Shown here in pieces: positions 1 through 4,515 of a DNA stretch of 5,378 nt. The DNA comes from JAMWZF01 sp041628615 (GTDB lineage Bacteria; Pseudomonadota; Alphaproteobacteria; Rhodobacterales; Rhodobacteraceae). Numbering within the stretch: the first letter of the stretch is position 1; the number at the start of each line of letters is the position of its first letter. The position numbers and the translations under genes were made by a program. The notes below the pieces were generated by a model. It did no database searches. It was not told the DNA's origin and worked only from the letters and a program-made list of their open reading frames with translations. Location of the stretch: assembly GCA_041628615.1 (NCBI GenBank), contig JBFKOW010000207.1, forward strand, positions 1-5,378, in the 5' to 3' direction.

Positions 1-330
1 ATCGTGTCGCTGCTGGAGGCGCCCGACGATGCCTACGGGCAGGCGTGGCACGTGCCGACGCCGCCGACCCGGACCCTGCGCGAGATCGCGGCGATCGCGG
101 CCGGGGCGCTGGGCGTTCCGGCGCGGGTGCAGGTGCTGCCGCGCTGGCTCGCCAGGGGTCTCGGGCTGGCGATGCCGCAGTTGCGCGAGACGGTCGAGAT
201 GCATTTCCTGTTCGACCGGCCCTACGTCGTCGATGCGGGCAGGTTCGCCGCCCGGTTCTGGTCCGATGTCGCGCCGCTCGAAGTCAGCATCGCCGAGACC
301 GCCCGGTCATTCCGCGACGCCGCCGGTTAG
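1..330 (+). CDS. NAD-dependent epimerase/dehydratase (SDR) family protein, C-terminal part, 5' truncated
   Basis: The reading frame is open from the first base (ATC GTG TCG...) to a TAG at 328-330, so about 109 C-terminal residues are seen and the start lies outside the window. The text 'GQAWHVPTPPTRTLREI' followed by a helical segment, then 'MHFLFDRPYVVDAGRF' and 'PLEVSIAETARSFRD', is typical of the substrate-binding C-terminal half of extended-SDR sugar epimerase/dehydratase-like proteins. There the last helix follows a DxxRF...FW...P pattern. The NAD-binding Rossmann motif and the YxxxK catalytic pair would be upstream and cannot be checked. The GTG at position 4 is an internal valine, not a likely start. 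The gene converges on the M42 peptidase with only 24 bases between the stop codons. Family assignment is fairly good; the substrate is unknown. Confidence 0.7.
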   Translation: MVSLLEAPDDAYGQAWHVPTPPTRTLREIAAIAAGALGVPARVQVLPRWLARGLGLAMPQLRETVEMHFLFDRPYVVDAGRFAARFWSDVAPLEVSIAETARSFRDAAG

Positions 331-346
331 CGGGCGGGGCGGCCCG
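320..346. terminator. possible weak hairpin between convergent stops
   Basis: Two alternative short GC stems span the 24-base gap between the epimerase stop and the M42 peptidase stop. One is CCGCC (320-324) with GGCGG (333-337); the other is CGGGC (331-335) with GCCCG (342-346). Neither is followed by a T-run on either strand, and stems this short are common by chance in such GC-rich DNA. It is listed because nothing else in this gap could end transcription of the two facing genes. Confidence 0.2.
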
Positions 347-354
347 GCACGCGG

Positions 355-1389
355 TCAGAACGTCTTGAGATAGGCCACCAGGATGTCGCGCGCCGCCTTC
401 AGGTCGGCCTCGGCCACCATCTCGGTCACGGTGTGGATGTAGCGGGTGCCGACGGTGATGCCCACCGCGCGGGCCCCGGCGGCGGCCTGCTGGGCGGCGG
501 CGCCGTCCTGCCCCCCGGCGGCGAGCATGGTGCGCTGATAGGGGATCTTCTTCTTCACCGCGAGCGCCTCGATCTCGGCCACCAGCCGCTTGTCGGCGAT
601 GAAGGACGAATCCCGGACATGCAGGCCAAAGCCCTTGCCCTGCTCGGTTGTGCGGTCCTTCTCGGGGACGCCGGGGGTGTCGCAGGACAGCGTCACGTCG
701 ATGCCCAGCCCGATATCGGGGCGGACCTTGTAGCTCGCCGTGCGGGCGCCGCGCAGGCCGACCTCTTCCTGGCAGGTGAAGGCGACGTGGATCTCGGCCT
801 TGCGGCCCTGCTTCCTGCTCAGGCCGCGGATCGCCTCGATGCCGAGCCAGCAGGCGATGCGGTTGTCGAGGGCCTTGGAGACGAGCTTGTCGCCGATCCG
901 CAGGAAGGGTTCGTCCATCACCACGAAGTCGCCGACCCGGATCCTGTCCTTCGCCGCCTCGCCCAGCCCGGTATCGACGAAGAAGTCTCCCACCTCCGGC
1001 ACCTTCTTGCGGTCCTCGGGGGACGAGATGTGGATCGGCTTGCCGCCCGGGTTCATCACCCCCTTGAAGTCGCCGTCCGCGGTGCAGACCAGCACCCGGC
1101 GCGAGAACAGGTTGCGCGGGTCGAAGCCGCCGACCGGCTGCAGGTAGAGGAAACCCTCCTTGGTGACGTGGCTGACGAGGAAGCCGATCTCGTCCATGTG
1201 GCACAGCAGCATGACGCGGGGTGCGTCCTTGGTGCCGGCGTCCCGGCGGCACAGCAGCGAGCCCATCGCGTCGGTCTCGACATGGTCGAACAGGCCCTCG
1301 ATCTCGGTCTCGATCAGGGCGCGGACGCGGTCCTCGTGGCCCGGAACGCCGGGGGTCTCGCACAGCCGCTGCAACAGGTCGATGTTCAT
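355..1389 (-). CDS. M42-family metallopeptidase (tetrahedral aminopeptidase / glutamyl aminopeptidase-like)
   Basis: This 344-residue protein has the usual M42 length and a full set of di-metal aminopeptidase residues. H64 and D66 lie in LLCHMDEIGF, bridging D175 in KALDNR, general base E208 and metal ligand E209 in TCQEEVGLRGA, D231 in GIDVT and H319 in RYIHT. The family forms large cytosolic dodecameric shells that trim N-terminal residues from short peptides. The residue preference cannot be read from sequence alone. The frame stays open upstream to 1533, but the start was placed at 1389 because MNIDLLQRLCETPGVPGHED is the normal family N-terminus. On the minus strand a GGAG lies about 7 bases ahead of that ATG, and the 48 extra residues look non-conserved. 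The gene is apparently monocistronic: divergent from ybjN and convergent with the epimerase. No broken motif was seen. Confidence 0.93.
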   Translation of the reverse strand: MNIDLLQRLCETPGVPGHEDRVRALIETEIEGLFDHVETDAMGSLLCRRDAGTKDAPRVMLLCHMDEIGFLVSHVTKEGFLYLQPVGGFDPRNLFSRRVLVCTADGDFKGVMNPGGKPIHISSPEDRKKVPEVGDFFVDTGLGEAAKDRIRVGDFVVMDEPFLRIGDKLVSKALDNRIACWLGIEAIRGLSRKQGRKAEIHVAFTCQEEVGLRGARTASYKVRPDIGLGIDVTLSCDTPGVPEKDRTTEQGKGFGLHVRDSSFIADKRLVAEIEALAVKKKIPYQRTMLAAGGQDGAAAQQAAAGARAVGITVGTRYIHTVTEMVAEADLKAARDILVAYLKTF

Positions 1390-1414
1390 GCCGGTCTCCG
1401 TCTTGTTCGGGCAG

Positions 1415-1442
1415 ACCCTAGCCTTCCGCGCGGGCTTGTCAC
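1415..1442 (-). promoter_or_regulatory. candidate sigma-70-type promoter for the M42 peptidase
   Basis: On the minus strand GTGACA (1437-1442) matches the -35 consensus at five of six positions. After a 16-base spacer it is followed by TAGGGT (1415-1420), a weak -10. Transcription would begin near 1408 and leave an untranslated leader of about 20 bases carrying the GGAG SD. This fits alphaproteobacterial promoters, where the -35 is usually better kept than the -10. It is a pattern match only. Confidence 0.4.
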
Positions 1443-1492
1443 GGCCCTGTTTCGGTGTTGTGACGGGTTTGTCGTGAAAGGCTCCGGAATCG

Positions 1493-1518
1493 GGCGCGGC
1501 GGGAAAGAATTCCGCGCC
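1493..1518. repeat. GC-rich inverted repeat in the divergent control region
   Basis: GGCGCGG (1493-1499) is exactly complementary to CCGCGCC (1512-1518), with a 12-base AT-richer centre that includes GAATT. It lies between the peptidase promoter candidate and the ybjN-side promoter-like element, a position suited to a dimeric regulator. It could equally be a chance GC match. There is no adjoining T-run, so terminator function is unlikely. Confidence 0.3.
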
Positions 1519-1525
1519 GCCCCGG

Positions 1526-1534
1526 TTTTCCACA
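1526..1534 (+). promoter_or_regulatory. isolated DnaA-box match
   Basis: TTTTCCACA fits the DnaA-box consensus TTWTNCACA at every position. It sits in the non-coding control region about 140 bases upstream of the ybjN start. I saw no second box or AT-rich unwinding tract nearby, so this is not a replication origin. DnaA also acts as a transcription factor at single boxes, so a regulatory role is possible but unproven. Confidence 0.35.
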
Positions 1535-1543
1535 AGAAATGGC

Positions 1544-1580
1544 TTTACACGAGGGGGGCGGAAGCTCCACCATATATAGT
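1544..1580 (+). promoter_or_regulatory. AT-rich promoter-like element upstream of ybjN
   Basis: TTTACA (1544-1549) matches a -35 at five of six positions. TATAGT (1575-1580), overlapping TATATA (1573-1578), matches a -10 at five of six. They are 23-25 bases apart, too far for an ordinary sigma-70 promoter, so they are probably not partners. If the TATA element is the true -10, transcription would begin near 1583-1587, inside or just after the AAGGAGG at 1581-1587. If a promoter lies further upstream, the whole leader is transcribed. Confidence 0.35.
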
Positions 1581-1593
1581 AAGGAGGTTGGCC

Positions 1594-1611
1594 ATGTACC
1601 GCCTCCCTTGA
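1594..1611 (+). CDS. possible five-codon leader ORF (MYRLP) ahead of ybjN
   Basis: An ATG at 1594 is preceded by AAGGAGG (1581-1587), a near-perfect SD, with six bases between. That is the same spacing as for ybjN itself. The frame reads M-Y-R-L-P and stops at TGA 1609-1611. Such a strong SD in front of so short an ORF, 61 bases upstream of a second strong SD, suggests a leader peptide or a translated upstream ORF. The ORF overlaps the GCCTCC tract that can pair with the ybjN SD, so its translation could control access to that site. There is no homology evidence, and if transcription starts at the TATA element the SD may not be in the RNA. Confidence 0.35.
   Translation: MYRLP
1601..1609 (+). 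promoter_or_regulatory. anti-Shine-Dalgarno tract able to pair with two SDs
   Basis: GCCTCC (1601-1606) is exactly complementary to GGAGGC at 1662-1667, the ybjN SD and its flank. Alternatively CCTCC (1602-1606), plus TT at 1608-1609 across a bulged C, pairs with AAGGAGG (1581-1587). The two pairings exclude each other. A ribosome on the leader ORF would cover this tract and release the ybjN SD. The complementarity is seen in the sequence; the regulatory role is inferred. Confidence 0.35.
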
Positions 1612-1619
1612 GCAGGCAG

Positions 1620-1655
1620 CTAGCGGTTGCGGGTCCTTTCAGGTCGTGCCGCTAG
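1620..1655 (+). repeat. inverted repeat / stem-loop between leader ORF and ybjN SD
   Basis: CTAGCGG (1620-1626) and CCGCTAG (1649-1655) are perfect complements with a 22-base loop. The right arm ends five bases before the ybjN SD at 1661-1666. In RNA this stem would bring the anti-SD tract at 1601-1606 close to the SD. No T-run follows, so it is not a typical terminator. It could also be a protein-binding site on DNA. Confidence 0.45.
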
Positions 1656-1660
1656 AATAC

Positions 1661-1666
1661 AGGAGG
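1661..1666 (+). promoter_or_regulatory. ribosome binding site that fixes the ybjN start
   Basis: AGGAGG lies six bases before the ATG at 1673. The upstream in-frame GTG at 1646 has no comparable SD, and the nine residues it would add include the AGGAGG itself (encoded as Arg-Arg). The later start is therefore preferred. Confidence 0.8.
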
Positions 1667-1672
1667 CCAGTC

Positions 1673-2176
1673 ATGGCAGTTTCCGAGCAGTTCCTCGCGA
1701 CCGAAGACATCCACCCGATCGACCTTGTCGAGCACATCGCCGAGCACCACGATTGGGAATTCGACCGCATCGCCGACGACCAGATCGCGATGGCGGTCGA
1801 GGGTCAGTGGCGCAACTACTCGATCACCCTGGCCTGGTCCGCCTACGACGAGACCCTGCGGCTGATCTGCACCTTCGAGATGGAGCCGCCCGAGCACCGG
1901 ATCCCGGCGCTCTACGACGCCCTGAACAAGATCAACGACCATTGCTGGGCCGGGGCCTTCACCTTTTGGGCCGAGCAGCAGATCATGGTCTACCGCTACG
2001 GCCTCCTGCTGGCCGGCGACCAGGTCGTGCTGCCGGAACAGATCGACACGATGATCAACGCCGCGGTGATGAGCGCCGAGCGGTTCTACCCGGCGTTCCA
2101 GCTTGTCACCTGGGCGGAACGGAGCGCCGACGAGGCGCTCGGCGTGGCGATCGGCCAGACCTTCGGCACCGCCTGA
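1673..2176 (+). CDS. YbjN domain-containing protein
   Basis: The product has 167 residues with no signal peptide or membrane segment. It carries the features of the YbjN family (a fold resembling type III secretion chaperones). These are an N-terminal helix with 'DLVEHIAEHHDWEFDRIADDQIAMAVEGQW', then strands 'YSITLAWSAYDETLRLICTFEM' at about 49-70. A helix 'IPALYDALNKINDHCWAGAFTFW' at about 77-99 follows, then 'IMVYRYGLLLAG' at 104-115 and a long C-terminal helix. E. coli YbjN is linked to stress tolerance and motility, but no biochemical activity is established, so a precise role cannot be given. The gene lies 206 bases upstream of proC on the same strand, separated by strong hairpins, and so is probably its own transcript. 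The leader region carries alternative SD pairings that may govern its translation. Confidence 0.88.
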   Translation: MAVSEQFLATEDIHPIDLVEHIAEHHDWEFDRIADDQIAMAVEGQWRNYSITLAWSAYDETLRLICTFEMEPPEHRIPALYDALNKINDHCWAGAFTFWAEQQIMVYRYGLLLAGDQVVLPEQIDTMINAAVMSAERFYPAFQLVTWAERSADEALGVAIGQTFGTA

Positions 2177-2200
2177 CATCCGGCTCCGGCGCGCAGGAAA

Positions 2201-2230
2201 GGCGGGGCCCGGCGATCCGGGATCCCCGCC
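2201..2230 (+). terminator. strong hairpin after ybjN, probable terminator
   Basis: GGCGGGG (2201-2207) pairs with CCCCGCC (2224-2230). Inside it CCCGG (2208-2212) pairs with CCGGG (2217-2221) around a CGAT loop. This gives 12 base pairs with a two-base AT bulge on the right side. It begins 24 bases after the ybjN stop. No clean T-run follows directly; TTGCCTTTCC comes only at 2250-2259. It may therefore be an inefficient intrinsic terminator or a 3'-end stabilising structure. Confidence 0.5.
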
Positions 2231-2267
2231 CCACTGCCGTGGGTGGATCTTGCCTTTCCGTCCACCC
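2230..2267 (+). repeat. overlapping alternative hairpins in the ybjN–proC gap
   Basis: CCCAC (2230-2234) can pair with GTGGG (2239-2243) around TGCC. GGGTGGA (2241-2247) can instead pair with TCCACCC (2261-2267) around a 13-base pyrimidine-rich loop. The two stems share bases 2241-2243 and compete, and the first also shares C2230 with the terminator hairpin upstream. The pairings are plain; whether they act as a switch or as extra 3'-end structure cannot be told. Confidence 0.35.
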
Positions 2268-2279
2268 GGACCCTATGCC
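2250..2279 (+). promoter_or_regulatory. weak promoter candidate for the proC operon
   Basis: TTGCCT (2250-2255) and TATGCC (2274-2279) are 18 bases apart. Together they are the best -35/-10 pair I could find ahead of proC, with three to four consensus matches each. A second, poorer option is TTGCGT (2330-2335) with TACCGT (2353-2358). With the first, the leader would be about 100 bases and would include the hairpin at 2304-2325. Both are weak matches. Confidence 0.22.
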
Positions 2280-2303
2280 CGATTGGTTAACGGAAGCCTA
2301 ACG

Positions 2304-2325
2304 GGCCCCGGATGCGGCCGGGGCC
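2304..2325 (+). repeat. perfect GC hairpin in the proC leader region
   Basis: GGCCCCGG (2304-2311) and CCGGGGCC (2318-2325) are exact complements around a six-base ATGCGG loop. The structure lies 57 bases upstream of the proC start. No T-run follows, so it may be an untranslated-leader structure or a protein-binding dyad rather than a terminator. Chance formation is easier in such GC-rich DNA, but eight perfect pairs with a short loop is stronger than the background here. Confidence 0.4.
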
Positions 2326-2382
2326 GGGCTTGCGTCGCCGCGGCGGGCTGAATACCGTCCGGCGACCTGCGGGAGAGACGGA

Positions 2383-3189
2383 ATGGATGAAATCGCGCGC
2401 CGCGGACTGGTGCTTCTGGGCTGCGGAAAGATGGGGTCGGCGATGCTGGCCGGCTGGCTCGACCGGGGGCTGCCGCCGGCCTCGGTGACGGTGCTCGACC
2501 CGGCGCCGTCGGACTGGCTGACCGGAACCGGGGTGCGGATCAACACCGATCTGCCCGCCGACCCGGCGGTGGCGCTGGTCGCGGTCAAGCCGCAGATGAT
2601 GACCGACGCGCTGCCCCGGCTCCGGGCGATGGGCCCCGGCACCCTCATCCTGTCCGTCGCCGCCGGCACCCGGATCGCCGCCTTCGAAGCGGCGTTCGGG
2701 GCCGCGGTTCCGGTGATCCGGGCGATGCCCAACACCCCGGCGGCGGTGGGCCGGGGGATCACCGCGATCATCGGCAACGCGGTCGCCACCGCGGCCCATC
2801 TCGACATGGCCGAGACCCTGCTCTCTGCCGTCGGTCAGGTGGTCCGGCTCGACGACGAAGGCCAGATGGACGCGGTCACCGCAGTCTCCGGCTCCGGCCC
2901 GGCCTACGTGTTCCACCTGATCGAGACGCTGAGCGCGGCGGGCGAGGCGGAGGGCCTGCCGGCCGGCCTCGCCCTGACGCTGGCCCGGGCGACGGTGGCC
3001 GGGGCCGGGGCGCTGGCCGAGGCGGCCGGCGAGGGGCCGGACCAGCTGCGCGTCAACGTGACCTCGCCGGGCGGGACCACCGCCGCGGCGCTGGAGGTGC
3101 TGATGGACGAGGAAACCGGCTTCCCGCCGCTTCTGCGCCGCGCGGTGGCGGCCGCGGCGGCCCGCTCGCGGGAGCTGGCCGGTGGCTGA
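2383..3189 (+). CDS. proC: pyrroline-5-carboxylate reductase
   Basis: ProC catalyses the last step of proline synthesis, the NAD(P)H-dependent reduction of 1-pyrroline-5-carboxylate to L-proline, in the cytosol. The 268-residue length is normal. The N-terminal Rossmann motif reads LGCGKMGSAMLAGW (about 12-25). It is followed by AVKPQ (67-71) and IRAMPNTPA (112-120). The dimerisation/active-site region includes AVSGSGPAYVF (167-177) and the family signature ending NVTSPGGTTAAALEVL (225-240). The start is the ATG at 2383, with GGGAG seven bases upstream. It is the first gene of a packed three-gene unit: its TGA overlaps the csaA start by eight bases (GTGGCTGA), implying translational coupling. 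No key residue is missing. An aspartate-phosphate-type regulatory site is not expected in this family and none was seen. Confidence 0.96.
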   Translation: MDEIARRGLVLLGCGKMGSAMLAGWLDRGLPPASVTVLDPAPSDWLTGTGVRINTDLPADPAVALVAVKPQMMTDALPRLRAMGPGTLILSVAAGTRIAAFEAAFGAAVPVIRAMPNTPAAVGRGITAIIGNAVATAAHLDMAETLLSAVGQVVRLDDEGQMDAVTAVSGSGPAYVFHLIETLSAAGEAEGLPAGLALTLARATVAGAGALAEAAGEGPDQLRVNVTSPGGTTAAALEVLMDEETGFPPLLRRAVAAAAARSRELAGG

Positions 3190-3520
3190 GATCGGCTTCG
3201 ACGATTTCCTGAAGGTGGACATCCGGGTCGGGACCGTGACCCGGGCCGAGCCGTTTCCCGAGGCGCGCAAGCCGGCGATCCGGCTCTGGGTCGATTTCGG
3301 CGCCGGGATCGGCGAGCGCAAGTCCTCGGCCCAGATCACCGCGCATTACGCGCCCGGGGACCTGATCGGACGGCAGGTGGTGGCAGTGGTGAACTTCCCG
3401 CCCCGGCAGATCGGGCCGATGCGGTCCGAGGTGCTGGTGCTGGGGCTGCACGACGGCAACGGCGACGTGGTCCTGCTGGGGCCGGACCGTCCGGTTCCGA
3501 ACGGCGAAAGGATGTGCTGA
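3182..3520 (+). CDS. csaA: CsaA-like tRNA-binding domain protein (chaperone)
   Basis: This 112-residue protein is a stand-alone OB-fold tRNA-binding domain and resembles Bacillus subtilis CsaA along its whole length. Shared features are DDFLKVDIRVGTV at 7-19, FPEARKPAIRLWVDFG at 25-40, SSAQIT at 48-53, VVAVVNFPPRQIGPMRSEVLVLG at 66-88 and a C-terminal DVVLLGPDRPVPNGE. CsaA is described as a dimeric chaperone with export-related activity that binds peptides and possibly tRNA; its exact bacterial role is unsettled. The start is a GTG at 3182 lying inside the end of proC, with GGGAG (3170-3174) seven bases upstream. The stop overlaps the next gene's ATG by one base, so all three genes are probably translated in series. 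Grouping a chaperone with proline synthesis is odd functionally, although the arrangement is tight. Confidence 0.9.
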   Translation: MAEIGFDDFLKVDIRVGTVTRAEPFPEARKPAIRLWVDFGAGIGERKSSAQITAHYAPGDLIGRQVVAVVNFPPRQIGPMRSEVLVLGLHDGNGDVVLLGPDRPVPNGERMC

Positions 3521-4467
3521 TGCGGCTTCTGATCACCCGGCCGGTGGATCCGGCGGTACTCTCCCAGGCCGAGGCGCGGTTCGAGGTGACGCTGGGCGAG
3601 AAGACGCTTACCGAGGCGGAGGCGGCGGCGGCGCTGTCGGCCTACGACGCGGTTCTGCCGACCCTCGGCGACGCCTTCACCGCCGGCGCCTTCGCCGCGG
3701 CGGACCCGCTGCGGTGCCGGATGCTGGGCAATTTCGGGGTGGGCTACAACCACATCGACACCGCGGCTGCGGCGAAGGCCGGGGTCATGGTGTCGAACAC
3801 GCCGGACGTGCTGACCGACGCGACCGCCGATATCGGCATGACCCTGCTCCTGTCGGTGGCCCGGCGGGCCGGCGAGGGCGAGCGGATGCTGCGGGCCGGG
3901 CGCTGGAAGGGGTTCGATCCGCGCGGCATGCTCGGCACCCACGTCACCGGCAAGGTGCTGGGGATCGTCGGCATGGGCCGGATCGGACAGGCGGTGGCCC
4001 GGCGCGGGCATTACGGGTTCGGGATGGAGGTGCTCTACCACAACCGGTCGCCGAAGGCGGTGGACCTGCCCGCCCGGCAGGTGGACACGCTGGCGGAGCT
4101 CATGGCGGCGGCGGATTTCGTGGTGATCACCGTGCCCGGCGGGCGGGAAACCGAGAAGCTGATCGACCGGGCGGCGCTGGACGCGATGAAGCCTTCGGCC
4201 TTCCTGATCAACATCGCCCGCGGCGAAGTGGTGGACGAGACCGCACTGATCGAGGTGCTGGAAGCGGGCGGGATCGCCGGGGCGGGGCTCGACGTCTACG
4301 AGAACGAGCCGCAGTTGCCCGAACGGCTGCGGGCGCTGGAGAACTGCGTGCTGCTGCCGCATCTCGGGTCGGCGACGGTGGAAACCCGGCGGGCGATGGC
4401 ACAGATGGCGCTCGACAACATCCTTGCCTGGGCCGAGGGCCGCGAGCCGCCGCAACGGGTGGCCTGA
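3520..4467 (+). CDS. D-2-hydroxyacid dehydrogenase, probable glyoxylate/hydroxypyruvate reductase
   Basis: This 315-residue NAD(P)-dependent D-2-hydroxyacid dehydrogenase probably reduces glyoxylate to glycolate or hydroxypyruvate to D-glycerate. The N-terminal catalytic domain includes NFGVGYNHID (71-80). The Rossmann domain carries GIVGMGRIGQAVA (148-160). The catalytic triad is intact: R234 in NIARGEVVD, E263 in ENEP and H281 in LPHLGSAT. After the second strand the sequence reads HNRSPK (174-179). Arg176 there is typical of NADP(H)-preferring glyoxylate reductases, where NAD enzymes have Asp. 'TVPGG' (204-208) replaces the commoner HVPLT. The ATG at 3520 is chosen because AAAGGA (3507-3512) is seven bases upstream and it overlaps the csaA stop as TGATG. 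A GTG at 3514 would add only two residues. It is the last gene of the operon and ends 22 bases before the palindrome at 4490. The exact substrate is inferred. Confidence 0.9.
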   Translation: MRLLITRPVDPAVLSQAEARFEVTLGEKTLTEAEAAAALSAYDAVLPTLGDAFTAGAFAAADPLRCRMLGNFGVGYNHIDTAAAAKAGVMVSNTPDVLTDATADIGMTLLLSVARRAGEGERMLRAGRWKGFDPRGMLGTHVTGKVLGIVGMGRIGQAVARRGHYGFGMEVLYHNRSPKAVDLPARQVDTLAELMAAADFVVITVPGGRETEKLIDRAALDAMKPSAFLINIARGEVVDETALIEVLEAGGIAGAGLDVYENEPQLPERLRALENCVLLPHLGSATVETRRAMAQMALDNILAWAEGREPPQRVA

Positions 4468-4489
4468 CGCGGCAGGCCGGGGTCGCGGG

Positions 4490-4510
4490 CGAATTTTCGT
4501 CGAAAATTCG
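4490..4510. terminator. perfect AT-rich palindrome between convergent genes, probable bidirectional terminator
   Basis: CGAATTTTCG (4490-4499) is the exact reverse complement of CGAAAATTCG (4501-4510), with a single T at 4500. In RNA this gives nine pairs with a GUC loop, and the same structure forms from either strand. It occupies most of the 48-base gap between the hydroxyacid dehydrogenase stop and the tdk stop. The A/T-rich arms stand out sharply from the GC-rich surroundings. There is no T-run outside the arms, so it is not a textbook intrinsic terminator. A repeat element or binding site is the alternative. Confidence 0.55.
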
Positions 4511-4515
4511 GGGCG

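Noticed and set aside
284..1363. Long minus-strand reading frame overlapping the M42 peptidase in another frame
   Set aside because: The translation is Arg/Gly/Pro-rich without motifs, as expected of an off-frame reading of GC-rich coding DNA; the peptidase frame has all catalytic residues.
1390..1533. N-terminal extension of the M42 peptidase by 48 residues
   Set aside because: The extension runs through the promoter candidate, is not family-like, and the ATG at 1389 has a better SD and the normal N-terminus.
433..1611. Long plus-strand frame antisense to the peptidase and ending in MYRLP
   Set aside because: It is the mirror of the peptidase codons and has no family motif. Only its last five codons, with their own SD, are considered as a leader ORF.
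1581..1660. Small RNA with an exposed anti-SD loop, like alphaproteobacterial CCUCC-motif sRNAs
   Set aside because: There is no terminator with a T-run after the stem at 1620-1655, and the sequence runs directly into the ybjN SD, so a 5' leader is the simpler reading.
2287..3339. Minus-strand frame across proC and csaA
   Set aside because: Low-complexity Arg/Gly/His translation opposite two clear genes; a high-GC shadow.
3514..3519. GTG start two codons upstream for the hydroxyacid dehydrogenase
   Set aside because: The GTG sits only two bases from the SD-like AAAGGA; the ATG at 3520 has proper spacing and the usual stop/start overlap.
3346..4455. Minus-strand frame across the hydroxyacid dehydrogenase
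   Set aside because: Opposite a gene with intact Rossmann and catalytic motifs; its own translation has no recognisable domain.
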